64,000 bases of DNA from Tunturiibacter gelidiferens (GCF_013410115.1 NZ_JACCCV010000002.1:1674001-1738000), one strand, 5' to 3'. Counted from the first letter of the stretch, positions 27,586 through 36,705 are shown. Made by a program: numbers and translations. Notes: generated from the letters alone by a model not told the origin.

Positions 27586-28845
27586 ATGTCCCTTGTCCAG
27601 CCTACTCAAACGCCAGCGGTTCTGGTAGCCATTGATATCGCCAAGCTGCGTCACGATGTCTTGAGTGAAGCGCCGGGATGGAAGAACCGCAAGCGCCTGA
27701 TTCTGCCCAACACTGCGGCCGAGTTCGGGCTCTTTGCCGATTACCTCCATGGCCTGAAGCATCCCGTGCGGGTCGTCTTCGAGGCCACCGGCAACTACCA
27801 TCGGCCACTTGCCCACTTCCTGAAGAGCGAAGGATTCCATCTGGAGTTGATCGCTTCCTTAGCCGTGGCCCGTACCCGTGAAGCGATGCATAACTCTTGG
27901 GACAAGAATGATCCGAAGGACGCCCAAGTCCTGCTTCATCTGCTCAAGACTGGCGTGACTCAGCACTACCATGACCCGCTCACGAACCAGATCCATGACT
28001 TTCAGGAGCTGTCGCTGACCTATGCTCAGATCTCGCTGGAGAAGACACGGACGCAGCATCGGCTCTTGACCCATTACCTGCCGCTCTACTTTCCGAAGAT
28101 CGAGCGGTACTATCATGCCTCACGTTCTGAGTGGCTCTTAGTCTTCCTTCAGGTCTTCCCCACGCCTGCTCTGATTGCACGCCTCTCGATGGAAGACTTT
28201 GTCCAGCAAGCGTGGACGGTTGTCGGACACAAGGTCAGTAAACAGCGGCTGCTCGAAGACATCTACCGTACTGCTCAGTCCTCGATCGGTATCCCGGTTG
28301 AGATGGACTCAGAAGCAGTTGCCATGTTCCGAGTGGTGCTCGGTGAGATGATCCGACTCTGTCAGTTACGTGATCAGCTGGAACAACGAGCTGCGTGTCA
28401 TCTCAAGGACAACGCCGATTTCCGACGTCTCCAGCAGATGCCGGGCATCGGTCCCATCCTGGCGCTCACGATCCTTGCCGAAGCCGGTGACCTGCGTCGC
28501 TTCAATCACCATCGTCAGTTCCTCAAGTTCTGTGGCCTCGATCTCTCGACCCAGCAGTCGGGCCAGTTCCGGGGAACCACCAAGCTGTCGAAGTACGGTA
28601 ACGCCCGCCTACGCTGCGCCTTTTGGATGGCCGCCACCGTGGCCGTGCGTCTGCGTGAGAACAGCTTCCGAGACAAGTTCGAACGATATCTCCGGCGTGA
28701 TCCCCTGAGTGCCGACCGCAAGCGCATGGCGTATGTCGCCGTAGCTGCCAAGATGGCTCGCGTGGCCCACGGGATCATCAAGACCGGAACCGAGGACCTC
28801 GTAGATAATGATCCGGCCTTCCACTTGGTTGAGATTTCATTTTGA
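27586..28845 (+). CDS. IS110-family transposase (DEDD recombinase)
   Basis: A 419-residue intact transposase. The N-terminal RuvC-like DEDD domain shows Asp17 in VAIDIAK, Glu in VVFEATGNY, and the pair in DKNDPKDAQ. The C-terminal Tnp_20 domain begins with MPGIGPILALTILAEAGD and carries the conserved Ser region (LSTQQSGQFRG). It catalyses RNA-guided recombination of the element. Start follows AGGAGAG at a fair distance. No stop or frameshift, so the element may be mobile. Confidence 0.95.
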   Translation: MSLVQPTQTPAVLVAIDIAKLRHDVLSEAPGWKNRKRLILPNTAAEFGLFADYLHGLKHPVRVVFEATGNYHRPLAHFLKSEGFHLELIASLAVARTREAMHNSWDKNDPKDAQVLLHLLKTGVTQHYHDPLTNQIHDFQELSLTYAQISLEKTRTQHRLLTHYLPLYFPKIERYYHASRSEWLLVFLQVFPTPALIARLSMEDFVQQAWTVVGHKVSKQRLLEDIYRTAQSSIGIPVEMDSEAVAMFRVVLGEMIRLCQLRDQLEQRAACHLKDNADFRRLQQMPGIGPILALTILAEAGDLRRFNHHRQFLKFCGLDLSTQQSGQFRGTTKLSKYGNARLRCAFWMAATVAVRLRENSFRDKFERYLRRDPLSADRKRMAYVAVAAKMARVAHGIIKTGTEDLVDNDPAFHLVEISF

Positions 28846-29011
28846 GTACAGTGGAGACTGCGCACCGTCGGCAGATCTCGTGTCGCTATGGTCGAACGCT
28901 CAGCCCTTGCTCGTGGAAGCCACTTGGAGGTACAGTCGTCATCAAGAACATCCCATACGGGATGCTAGGGAACCTTCTCTTCTCTCCAGCTTTTCCTTCC
29001 TGTGTTAGTAC

Positions 29012-29440
29012 GTTGTCGGAACGGATATGTTCTGGAACGCCCTTGATCACCATCACATCAGCCAGCGCCTCGATCACTTTGGCGCTGCTCCATCGCCGTT
29101 CGGGACGCACGAGCAGACTCTCCCTGGTATGCTCATCGATCAGGTTCAACATCCGCACCGTCCTCCCGTCATGCGTCTTAGCACTCACGAAGTCGTAGCT
29201 CCAGACATGGTTGGTGTGCTGCGGACGCAGCCGCACGCACGACCCGTCGTTGAGCTACAACCGCCCTCTTGGCTTCTGTCTCTTTGGAACCTTCAGCCCC
29301 TCACGACGCCAGATCCGCTCTACCCGGTCCTTGCCAACCTGCCAGCCTGTCCGCTTGAGCAACGCCGTGATCCGGCGGTATCCATAACGGCCATACTGAC
29401 TGGCCAACGTGATGATGTACTCCAGGAAGCGAAACCGATC
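29012..29440 (-). pseudogene. IS3 transposase orfB, 5' part, with an amber stop
   Basis: Encodes ITLASQYGRYGYRRITALL, GWQVGKDRVERIWRREGLKVP, then the first half of the DDE core: HVWSYDFVSAKTHDG (catalytic Asp) and LIDEHTRESLLV, ending at GVPEHIRSDN. Between GRL and LNDGS, where the family has Trp (TGG), the codon is TAG (about 29254-29256). The 5' end of orfB and all of orfA are missing. So the element was already dead, or died independently of the IS110 insertion. Confidence 0.8.
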
Positions 29441-29467
29441 AGGCGAAAGGTTTTCGCTTCCTGATGG

Positions 29468-29662
29468 TCATGGCCGCGATTGCTCTATGAGTTCGGCCAG
29501 CAATAAGTTGTCATCGAGGTCCTGAGGAAGCCAGGCTTCGTCGTCGCGGCAGGGTTGCGATTCGTTGCAGTCGCCGGAGATCTCGGAGTCGTCCTCGTCA
29601 AGATCCACAATGTCTTCTTCAAATTCGGTGGAGTCGTTTTGCAGATTCAGGTCTGATTGCAT
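29468..29662 (-). CDS. Small acidic hypothetical protein
   Basis: Sixty-four residues, strongly acidic (runs of Glu/Asp such as EFEEDIVDLDEDDSEISGD) with a hydrophobic-acidic tail (DDNLLLAELIEQ). No family recognised. It begins 30 bases right of the IS3 remnant. The composition is unlike random antisense frames, but a DNA-mimic or tail fragment role would be speculation. Confidence 0.4.
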   Translation of the reverse strand: MQSDLNLQNDSTEFEEDIVDLDEDDSEISGDCNESQPCRDDEAWLPQDLDDNLLLAELIEQSRP

Positions 29663-30101
29663 AGCTTTGATGTCCTTTCTGAAGTTGGGTGCGGGCGCAC
29701 TGTGAGTTGGGAGATGGGCGCAAAAAACGTACAGGTCATCCGGCGTTTATGCAAACGAAGAAATGTTCCCGGAAATCTTTGATGGGGGGAAGAATCCGGA
29801 ACCCGCGCGAAAGGTAGGATCTGACATCATTCAGGCGCGGAATTCCATCGCTTGCTCGAGCGATGACGCTTGAGCAGAATGAGCAACTGTGGTGGTAAAG
29901 GTTCGGCGGCTTCTGTCTCCAACGAGCAGTTCAGCGATAAGATGAGCGTTTGCTGTGCCGGTCATCTTATGTGAGTTGTATCCAAATTGATTATTTGCTC
30001 GAAATGCGACGGACTGGTTGGTAGTACAGGTGACCGTGTGTTGAAACCGTCGGCCGGCATCAGATGCAATCGCTTTATTGAAGGTCAAATAATGACGTCA
30101 C
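29663..30101. other. Gene-free stretch in the graveyard region
   Basis: About 440 bases with only weak frames; I see no recognisable gene, hairpin or repeat. Confidence 0.35.
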
Positions 30102-30364
30102 TTGGAGCTATCATTCGCAATCATCTATCAAGACACAGATGAGATTCCTGGAGGAACCGCCGGTGCAGTGCGAAATGAAGCGACGACGGGTGAGTTTATC
30201 AATGGAGGTCACTGGATTAAGGCTGGTGATACGATCAATCGCCTAAATACTCTTATCGATGAGGGTAAGATCGTTGGTGCCCATGACCTAAATATCGCTA
30301 TCGCCTCATCTTCGACCTCAAGAACTCTTTGGACGGTAAGACAAATGAAAAACTTAGTCTATAG
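30102..30364 (+). pseudogene. C-terminal tip of an Rhs/polymorphic toxin, frameshifted
   Basis: The segment PGGTAGAVRNEATTGEFING, then KAGDTINRLNTLIDEGKIVG and AHDLNIAIA, resembles toxin tips at the ends of Rhs-type proteins. After AIA the family pattern (L..DL..SL.GK) continues in the next frame as LIFDLKNSLDGK and stops at 30362-30364, implying one lost base near 30304. The large Rhs body upstream is absent. The toxin frame overlaps the following gene's start by 20 bases, the usual toxin-immunity arrangement. Confidence 0.55.
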
Positions 30365-30818
30365 TTCACTGAACGAAGAACTGTTTCATCGGTTTCCCGA
30401 CCTGCAGAAACCGCAGTATGAGGAACTGATGGTTGACATCCACGATGGTCCTTACATTGTTTTTGGAACCCTGTTCAACCGCTATCTTGTCGATCTTGTA
30501 GGGTCTAGCCATGAGTCGCTTGAGCAAGCTGCGCTGTTCCTAGAAGAGATGGCAGTCGCTAAAGACGAACGAGTCACTGACATGCTGACCTTGGAAGTGC
30601 TGCCAGCTCTGTTGAAAGCCCAGACCACAGTTGATTCGTACTGGCCTCTGCTTGGAGCAGCCACACGGCATCGGCTGAGATGTCTGCCCCCCCGCTTCTC
30701 TCGAAAGGTGCAGCGCTTCCATCGTCCGAGTAGAGGAACCGTTCTTCTCCAAATGAAGAGCACGCTGCTTCGCGTCGGAAGTAGGGTGGCTCGTCACCCG
30801 GCCATTATTGATTTTTGA
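30345..30818 (+). CDS. Putative immunity protein of the adjacent toxin tip
   Basis: A 157-residue protein starting MKNLVYSSLNEELFHRFPDL, with DGPYIVFGTLFNRYLVDLV and AALFLEEMAVAKDERVTDML. The acidic helical pattern resembles small immunity proteins of the DUF7674 type; this is from memory and needs a profile search. Because the toxin upstream has lost one base, the two frames are now fused, but the ATG at 30345 is retained. The last 35 or so residues (basic, SRKVQRFHRPSRG on) look unlike the family and may come from a second lesion. Confidence 0.5.
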   Translation: MKNLVYSSLNEELFHRFPDLQKPQYEELMVDIHDGPYIVFGTLFNRYLVDLVGSSHESLEQAALFLEEMAVAKDERVTDMLTLEVLPALLKAQTTVDSYWPLLGAATRHRLRCLPPRFSRKVQRFHRPSRGTVLLQMKSTLLRVGSRVARHPAIIDF

Positions 30819-31121
30819 CTGGCATAACGCTTCCGACTGGCGGATCTGTAGGTTTTACGCTATTGGGTGCTGCGCAAACAGCAGCCCTACAAGTCGCCGC
30901 GATTCATCGAGCTCGACGTGGTCTGAACAAGTTCGTCCAGGTTCGGCTAAACGCGAGACACGGTGCCGCCATGCCGGACGCGCCCTCCGCACACCTCTCC
31001 GCAAGAAGTCGGGTTAACTTGCAAAAGTCACATAAGCAACAACCGTTATCTTTTCCTATGATATTGGTTTAGTAGTCCTCGCTCACATACATTCTAAGCA
31101 TATAAATGGTTTGGATTCAGA
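30819..31121. other. Gene-free stretch
   Basis: About 300 bases with no supportable gene or structure. Confidence 0.35.
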
Positions 31122-31440
31122 TCATCGTGCGACTAGATCAACAAACTGAATCTCCGCGCTTGGTCTTAGGAGCGTCTCAGTGTTGTTGGTCCAAATCTTG
31201 GCGGAGTGAGACGCTTGAGAAATGGCGACAGACGCGAGGCGTTCGTTGACGAGGTAGCTGCTGAATTCGATGTCGATTTTGACCAAGACGCGGCCAGCGG
31301 TCAAACCATGGGAGCTGTGTGACGTGACGGCGTAAGCCGAGGTCGAACTGCTCAAAGTTTGAGGGACAAAAATGAGTCTGTCGCTTTTGCCGTCGCGTTT
31401 CACTGTGATCTGGTCGTCCGTTGTCTCGTTGACGGTCCCC
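31122..31440 (-). pseudogene. C-terminal fragment of a MobF/TraA-type relaxase-helicase
   Basis: The stretch YAVTSHSSHGLTAGRVLVKI followed by ASVAISQASHSAKIWTNNTETL matches the end of the RecD-like helicase domain of conjugative relaxases (the family reads YAVTSHSSQG..., YVAISRA). About 105 residues remain of a protein normally around 900-1000. The nearby QFDLG motif lies in another frame, suggesting small indels. It is a trace of a lost conjugative element. Confidence 0.65.
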
Positions 31441-32137
31441 GGTTGGCAAGGTCTGTACTAAACGTTGGATGGACGCTGTCATTTGAGATGTTCTTTTATT
31501 TCCTGTTAGCGATAGCGCTTGCGTTTCGCATTCGTGTGGCCTACTTCCTGACCCCTGCAATGTCGATACTGGTGGTGGCGGGCACATTCCGCGGGGCGCA
31601 TTGGCCTGCGATCCTGGTACTGACTGATCCCTTGCTGCTGGAATTCCTTGCGGGTCTGTTGATAGGACAACTCGTCATTCAAGGGGTTCGCTTGAACGTG
31701 AAAACTGCCGCGCTGCTCTTAATCCTCGCTCCGATGTTGTTTTTTTCTCTCCACAGACCGCTGGACCATCCATACGCATCCTGCAATGGGGAGTTCCGGC
31801 TGCTCTGCTGGCTTTGGCCTTTGTCATGCTGGAGGATCGTTTTGGCGGGCTCTGGCCACGCTGGGCGCTCCTGCTTGGAGATGCGTCCTATTCGCTGTAC
31901 CTGTCGCATTTCCTGGTTATGATCGTACTGACCAAAAGAATGGTGAAAATTTCAACGTTGGCATCGGCCGGGGCGCACCTGAAAGGTGAGATTGCCTCAG
32001 TTTTGATTATGCTCTGCTGCGCAATCCCGGTTTCAATCGTCTTGTATCGGATAGTGGAACAACCAATAAACAGGAAACTGCGCGGCTCTTTGCTGACCGA
32101 TAGCGAAACGCGTCGAGGGATTTTGGAGGTGGCTTGA
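31436..32137 (+). pseudogene. Acyltransferase-3 family protein, truncated and frameshifted
   Basis: LNVGWTLSFEMFFYFLL begins a multi-pass acyltransferase 3 (OafA/ExoZ-like) protein. The first frame ends in noise after MLFFSLHRP, and the rest (ALAFVMLEDRFGGLWPRW, GDASYSLYLSHFLVM, VEQPINRKLRG) continues in another frame from about 31770. The N-terminal part, including the catalytic His, is missing at the border with the relaxase fragment. The family O-acetylates sugars of envelope polymers. Confidence 0.8.
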
Positions 32138-32705
32138 GTTCACTGTTTACGAAGTCGCTACGGACTGTTCTATCCGGAGCGTTACCTCCCTATGGTTCAG
32201 TATCTAAACGCGGCCCGAAGCCCAACTCGGGACGTAGATTCTGTTGAGGCGTCCAGAACCCCATATATGACTGCGAGGAACTCGCGTCCGAAGCGCGTGT
32301 TTGTAGCCGCATTACGTGCGATCCAGTGACTCTGTGGTGACTAATTGATATCCAAACGGGTGAAAATCAGTGCAAACACTGCAAGGCAGCGTCCCACGAT
32401 TCTCTTCGCGGATATTGATGTTTAGCACGATTTTGCAAGTTGAGGCAAAGCCTGAACCAACCACTCATACCCTCTTTCATGGCGATAACAGCGGCCCACG
32501 AGTTACGGCTCATGACCGAACCAACCGCAGCCCGTCAGAAATCTCTCCAGCCCTCCTATTTGGAGGAATTTGTCCACTCCGGCGAGATAACGATCCGTGT
32601 CAGCATCTCTGGAGATTGCGCTCAGGCGAAAGAAAAGGTATTTTATGGGGATTTTGCGAGTCTTCTACCGCAGCAAGTCGCTACTTCGAGACATTACAAA
32701 ATAAA
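32138..32705. other. Gene-free stretch left of tRNA-Ser
   Basis: About 570 bases without a gene I can support, between the acyltransferase relic and the tRNA 3' end. It would hold any attachment-site scar; I did not find a second copy of the tRNA 3' end in the graveyard. Confidence 0.4.
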
Positions 32706-32795
32706 TGGCGGAAGAGGAGGGATTCGAACCCCCGATACCCTTTCAGGTACGCCAGTTTTCAAGACTGGAGCCATCAACCACTCGGCCACTCTTCC
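32706..32795 (-). tRNA. tRNA-Ser (UGA)
   Basis: Ninety bases including encoded CCA. The acceptor stem GGAAGAG pairs with CTCTTCC, the anticodon stem CCAGT/ACTGG encloses loop CTTGAAA (anticodon TGA at 32759-32761), and a long variable arm typical of serine tRNAs is present. The T-arm has GGTTCGAATCC. The 3' end faces the gene graveyard, suggesting an integration site used in the past. Confidence 0.95.
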
Positions 32796-32893
32796 CTGTC
32801 TGAAGTTTAGTACGCTGCTGCCTATTGCGCAAAAAACGTTGGCCGCCTCCGCCCCAACACGTTGTAACCAAAGGGCGGATTCATCTGCGATCT

Positions 32894-34630
32894 ATGGAAT
32901 CTATACTCGTTGATAGCCGCGGACAATGCATGAAGCATAGCGTAGTACAAGAAAGTGACAGCCGACACTTGCCGAACCCAATCTACGATCATGAACCGGA
33001 ATCGTCCTCGTCCTTGACTCATGATGGCTCGTCGCATAAAGAGTCAGAGGCCAGGTCTGTATTGTCGGAGCGCGCGCTTGTGTGGCTACTGGGGATTTAT
33101 GGCGCAATTGGGTTGAGTCTTCTGGCGATTGTGCCAAAGTATTTTCTTCCCGCAGAAGATGCAATGATCTTATTTGCCTACAGCAGAAACCTCGTAGTGC
33201 ATGGGGCTATTATTTTTTTTGCAGGCGGACCCCGCGTAGAGGGCGCGACGGATTTTGCGTGGATGGCGCTGGTGGCCGGGGCGATGCGTGTTGGCCTCGA
33301 TCCGTCCTGGTTCTCAGCGATGGTCAATGTGGGATCGCTGTTGGGGCTGGCGTTTGCGTTGCTGCGGCTTGCGCGGGTTCACATCTCAACGCTTCGTTTG
33401 CTCGCTATCGCGGGATCGGCTGCGCTGTTTCCGCAGATCTTTGCCGCGGCATCAGGGTTCGCAGTTCTTCCGGATGCACTGCTGCTTGCGACGGTAACTC
33501 TGCTTGTGATCGAAAAACGCGTGGTCCGGGCCTCGCTTACCGCGCTTGGGCTCTGTCTCTTCAGGCCCGATGGTGTGGTGTTTGTGCTGCCTCTGCTGAC
33601 TTATGCGATGGTCTCTTCGGAGGACAGGAGGGGTACGCTGGGGAGGGTGGCGGCATTTTTTCTGTTGCCGGGGCTGGTGTATTTCACCTGGAGAGTGCAT
33701 TACTTCGGTGAACTTTTTCCGCTGCCGTTCCTGGTCAAGTCGGATGCTCGGCGCGTGCTAGGGCTGGTGGTCGCTCATTCGCTGCAGGAGAGTTTCAAGT
33801 ATTTGCTGTTCGACGCAGCGGTGCTGATACCAATGGTTTTGCTTCGCGGATTGCAACCGCGGTTTCTGTTTGTGAGTTTGATCGCGGCGCCTACGGCGTT
33901 CTACTGGATGATGCGTCTCGATCAGAATATCGGCGACCGCTTCTTCTATTATCTGCCGCTAGCTGCGGCTGTTCTGCTGGCGGTCAACTGGAAGCAGACG
34001 CCACTCTCGTCGCGTAGGGCTGTGTTGCGTATCAGCTTCGGGGCTTGGCTCCTTTTGATTGCGATGCCGTTCTATCGCGAGCTTCGTACCTTTCGAGATA
34101 TGCAATTCAACGAGGCGAAGGACATTGCGCAGGAACTGAGTGCGATGCAGGAACACGCCACCATGATCACAACGGAGACTGGCTTTCTGCCCTATTATTC
34201 CGGGTGGACGACATACGATCCGTGGGGTTTGAACACTCCGGAGTTCGCCCATCGCTTTATACAACCTACGGATGTGGAGCGTCTGCATGCGGATGTGATC
34301 GTTGTCCATCCCGATCAGCCGGAGAGATGCCTGATCCAACCCGGATGGCAGATGCAGTACGGAAGTAGGACGTGGCCAAATCTGACTCGGAACCTGGTAA
34401 TTGGCGCGGACCCATCGCGGTATGAATTGTGGCTGGTCTCATACGGCTCGGAGTTCTATCGGCTGCGGAAAGGTTGGCGTTACGGTGAGGGCGATCGCGA
34501 GTGCTGGTTTTTGCTGAGGGATTCACCGCGCTACTCCGGCATCGCGGAGGCGCTTGCCCGACACAATGGCGTTGGTCCGCCGGAGTCGATTGGTCTCGAG
34601 CAGGAGCACGGGCTGCGCGCTGCCCGGTAA
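32894..34630 (+). CDS. Polytopic membrane glycosyltransferase-like protein (GT-C type)
   Basis: About 578 residues: a cytoplasmic start, ten or so membrane segments (from about residue 45 to 400) and a soluble C-terminal part of 180 residues. The first loop reads AEDAMILFAYSRNLVVHG then GGPRVEGATDF, which matches the acidic loop of AftB-like arabinofuranosyltransferases (DDA...YRYA..., GERVEGYTN). It probably transfers a sugar from a polyprenyl carrier outside the membrane; donor and acceptor are unknown. The start is uncertain: ATG 32894, ATG 32930 and a TTG at 32825 are in frame. Confidence 0.7.
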   Translation: MESILVDSRGQCMKHSVVQESDSRHLPNPIYDHEPESSSSLTHDGSSHKESEARSVLSERALVWLLGIYGAIGLSLLAIVPKYFLPAEDAMILFAYSRNLVVHGAIIFFAGGPRVEGATDFAWMALVAGAMRVGLDPSWFSAMVNVGSLLGLAFALLRLARVHISTLRLLAIAGSAALFPQIFAAASGFAVLPDALLLATVTLLVIEKRVVRASLTALGLCLFRPDGVVFVLPLLTYAMVSSEDRRGTLGRVAAFFLLPGLVYFTWRVHYFGELFPLPFLVKSDARRVLGLVVAHSLQESFKYLLFDAAVLIPMVLLRGLQPRFLFVSLIAAPTAFYWMMRLDQNIGDRFFYYLPLAAAVLLAVNWKQTPLSSRRAVLRISFGAWLLLIAMPFYRELRTFRDMQFNEAKDIAQELSAMQEHATMITTETGFLPYYSGWTTYDPWGLNTPEFAHRFIQPTDVERLHADVIVVHPDQPERCLIQPGWQMQYGSRTWPNLTRNLVIGADPSRYELWLVSYGSEFYRLRKGWRYGEGDRECWFLLRDSPRYSGIAEALARHNGVGPPESIGLEQEHGLRAAR

Positions 34631-34745
34631 TTGCTGCTACGAGAGCGAGCGTGCTCTCTTTTGGCACCGACCGCAATACGCCGAAGGGGACGCATTGCTG
34701 GGCTGAAGCTGCGCTCTCACAACTAGCACGAGGAAAACACCCGAT

Positions 34746-35387
34746 TCACGATCGGCGCCGTGTGAAGGCGCTCCAATGAAAGGCCAGATCCGGAATCAGG
34801 ATGGCCATGAAGGTGATCATGATTATCTCGATAGCAAATCCCGCTTCGCTGTGACGATTCCATGCTGGGAGAGGCTGTAAGACACGGGTACCAACAAAGG
34901 TGAAGGTTACAGCATAGGAACGGACCATCCAATCGCGATGCTGGTGAAAGTGCCGGTTGCGAGCCGTCAGAAAAGCAGCCCCCGTCGCGATGACCCAGGT
35001 TCCTGCCTGGACGATATTCGCAACAACGAAGTGGATCGCGCGGGAATCGTGGCGGTGGTGGGATAGGATAACGGCAAGCGGAGCCGCGATAAAGACCGAG
35101 CAGACGTAGACTCGGCCGAGGGCTCGATGAAATTTTGGGTTACCCCGCCGTACCCGGCTCGAAAACTGAAGCGGACCAACTAGCAACGCGGTGATTCCCG
35201 CTAAAACGTGTGGGATGATCAGGAAGGGGATCGAGCCTAGATAAGCCCGCTCCTTTACCTGACGCAGAAGCGGTACCTCGCTGTAAAGAAGGACCGATAT
35301 TGTCATCCCACCCATCGCAACCCAGAGAAGAGCTTTGAGCTTTCGGCGCAACGCAGGTGGGGTAGGCGTTGATGTTTCTGTTGTCAT
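34746..35387 (-). CDS. DUF2306 membrane protein
   Basis: A 213-residue protein with about six membrane segments and the DUF2306 pattern: IPHVLAGITALLVGPLQF, the basic-His motif FHRALGRVYV, and conserved His in HQHRDWMVRSYAVTF. Function unknown; relatives are redox-associated membrane proteins. ATG 35387 chosen over an in-frame GTG at 35396. Confidence 0.85.
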   Translation of the reverse strand: MTTETSTPTPPALRRKLKALLWVAMGGMTISVLLYSEVPLLRQVKERAYLGSIPFLIIPHVLAGITALLVGPLQFSSRVRRGNPKFHRALGRVYVCSVFIAAPLAVILSHHRHDSRAIHFVVANIVQAGTWVIATGAAFLTARNRHFHQHRDWMVRSYAVTFTFVGTRVLQPLPAWNRHSEAGFAIEIIMITFMAILIPDLAFHWSAFTRRRS

Positions 35388-35475
35388 CAAATTCACGGGG
35401 ATAACTCTTTTGTGAATAAGTAGTCAGCCAAAAGGTTTAAGCTCATGGTTCGCATCAGGTGACTCGAACACCGTC

Positions 35476-36705
35476 TTAGCGAGTAGGTTTAGCAATTCGT
35501 GTGTAACTCTGCTCCAACATCGTTGACGCTGCCATGCCCGAAGCGCCCCCTACTCCGGCACCCGATACCTTATGACTGTGCCATCCGGACGTTCGAGTAT
35601 CTGACAACTTGAACGAATCCTTTTTTCGACCGAGAATGCCAGATATAGACTCGCTCGTTTGTTGCTTGCCTATATAAAAGAAACAATTTTTTGTCATCCG
35701 ATCGATATGTTTCAGATACTCATCCATCGCGCCTGGCGATATGTCCGACATTGCATGGGAGCTAAAAGTAATGTCAACACTTTCTGCTGGCATGTTTTCT
35801 AAGTCGAACATGGGCAATAGCACCGCGTCCGCCTGAGTGATCGCTTTCTTTGTCAGCTTGTCCTCGCCATAAAGCAGAAACTTCAACTTTGGAAAAGCTT
35901 TGATCAGGTAGTACGAGATTAACGCAATGCTCTCCGGAACATCGAAATCAACGTAAGTTAGGTTCGCCCGGTCGCGCAGCAGATAGTAAGCCATCCCACC
36001 AAACCCACCTCCTATTTCGGCAATGGTGCCAGACTCTGGGGCTAGCATGCTGTCGATCCTATGCGCACAGTAATGTGCATACTCCGCACCTACATTTATG
36101 TGTGTCCCGTGGATTAGCACGCCAAATGGATTTCCTATACCTGGACCTGCCAGGTGATGCAATGTGAAGCGGCCATCTGTCTGCGCATTCCAATAGTCAA
36201 ATCGGTATAGAACGTGACTTAGATAAAATTTCCTATAGACATCTTTGATATTCCCGCCGAAATATGCCTTCGACATACCAAAAGGTGCTCCTAGCAAACC
36301 CGCTGAACAAGGATTACGGAAAAAATTCTGGTACATTCCTCGGAGCGTGCTAGTGTCGTTGGTGAGCAGCGCCTGGATTACAGGTCCCAGATTTCTGTGT
36401 CGTACCTGCTTCCACCATTCCGTAGCCTGGTATGCGCTTGGCGCAAACTTCTGCTGCTTTACGGCTCTGATGTATGCCGTGCATATTCTTTCCAGCAACG
36501 CATCATCATCGCTTGAATCATCGATGCGGGATTTGAACCCCTCCGTCACATTTTGGAGATCGTAGCGATCATCGTCCTTAAAACGATGGGCGCCGTGATT
36601 TGCGAACCTCCACATGCTTAGGCGTGCCCCGAGTAGACTCTTCGCAGCAGTCGCCGTCTGAAAAGGATGGCGCAGGTGTTTGAGCTTTAGCATATATCCT
36701 TTCAT
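35476..36705 (-). CDS. Putative sugar O-methyltransferase
   Basis: A 409-residue class I SAM-dependent methyltransferase. Motif I is IAEIGGGFGGMAYYL (228-242), followed by VDFDVPESIALISYYL and the late SSHAMSDISPGAMDEYL. The N-terminal 200 residues are helical, as in the TIGR04371-type putative sugar O-methyltransferases of lipopolysaccharide and surface glycan loci. It lies 23 bases downstream of the cytochrome gene, last of a co-directional run. Confidence 0.78.
   Translation of the reverse strand: MKGYMLKLKHLRHPFQTATAAKSLLGARLSMWRFANHGAHRFKDDDRYDLQNVTEGFKSRIDDSSDDDALLERICTAYIRAVKQQKFAPSAYQATEWWKQVRHRNLGPVIQALLTNDTSTLRGMYQNFFRNPCSAGLLGAPFGMSKAYFGGNIKDVYRKFYLSHVLYRFDYWNAQTDGRFTLHHLAGPGIGNPFGVLIHGTHINVGAEYAHYCAHRIDSMLAPESGTIAEIGGGFGGMAYYLLRDRANLTYVDFDVPESIALISYYLIKAFPKLKFLLYGEDKLTKKAITQADAVLLPMFDLENMPAESVDITFSSHAMSDISPGAMDEYLKHIDRMTKNCFFYIGKQQTSESISGILGRKKDSFKLSDTRTSGWHSHKVSGAGVGGASGMAASTMLEQSYTRIAKPTR

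Larger units (their letters stand above)
27443..29011 (+). mobile_element. Complete IS110-family element, 1569 bp, inserted in IS3
   Basis: Boundaries were inferred by rejoining the interrupted IS3 gene: flank AGGGCC ends at 27442 and flank GTTGTC starts at 29012. Both junctions carry CGT (CC|GT at the left, TAC|GTT at the right), which fits the short core shared by donor and target in IS110 recombination and leaves no target duplication. A 143-base non-coding part precedes the transposase and a 166-base part follows it. The transposase is intact. Confidence 0.75.
27032..29440 (-). mobile_element. IS3-family insertion sequence remnant, split by IS110
   Basis: Two parts of one IS3-type transposase orfB flank an IS110 element: the 3' part at 27032-27442 and the 5' part at 29012-about 29440. 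Joining them at SDN/GPEFVAKDL restores the family sequence. No orfA is present and the right end is truncated. The exact left terminus lies between about 27030 and 27060, inside the former cupin gene. Confidence 0.8.

Noticed and set aside
32440-32913. 157-codon open frame with GGRGGIRTPD-like text
   Set aside because: It is the translated antisense of tRNA-Ser, a well-known false gene pattern.
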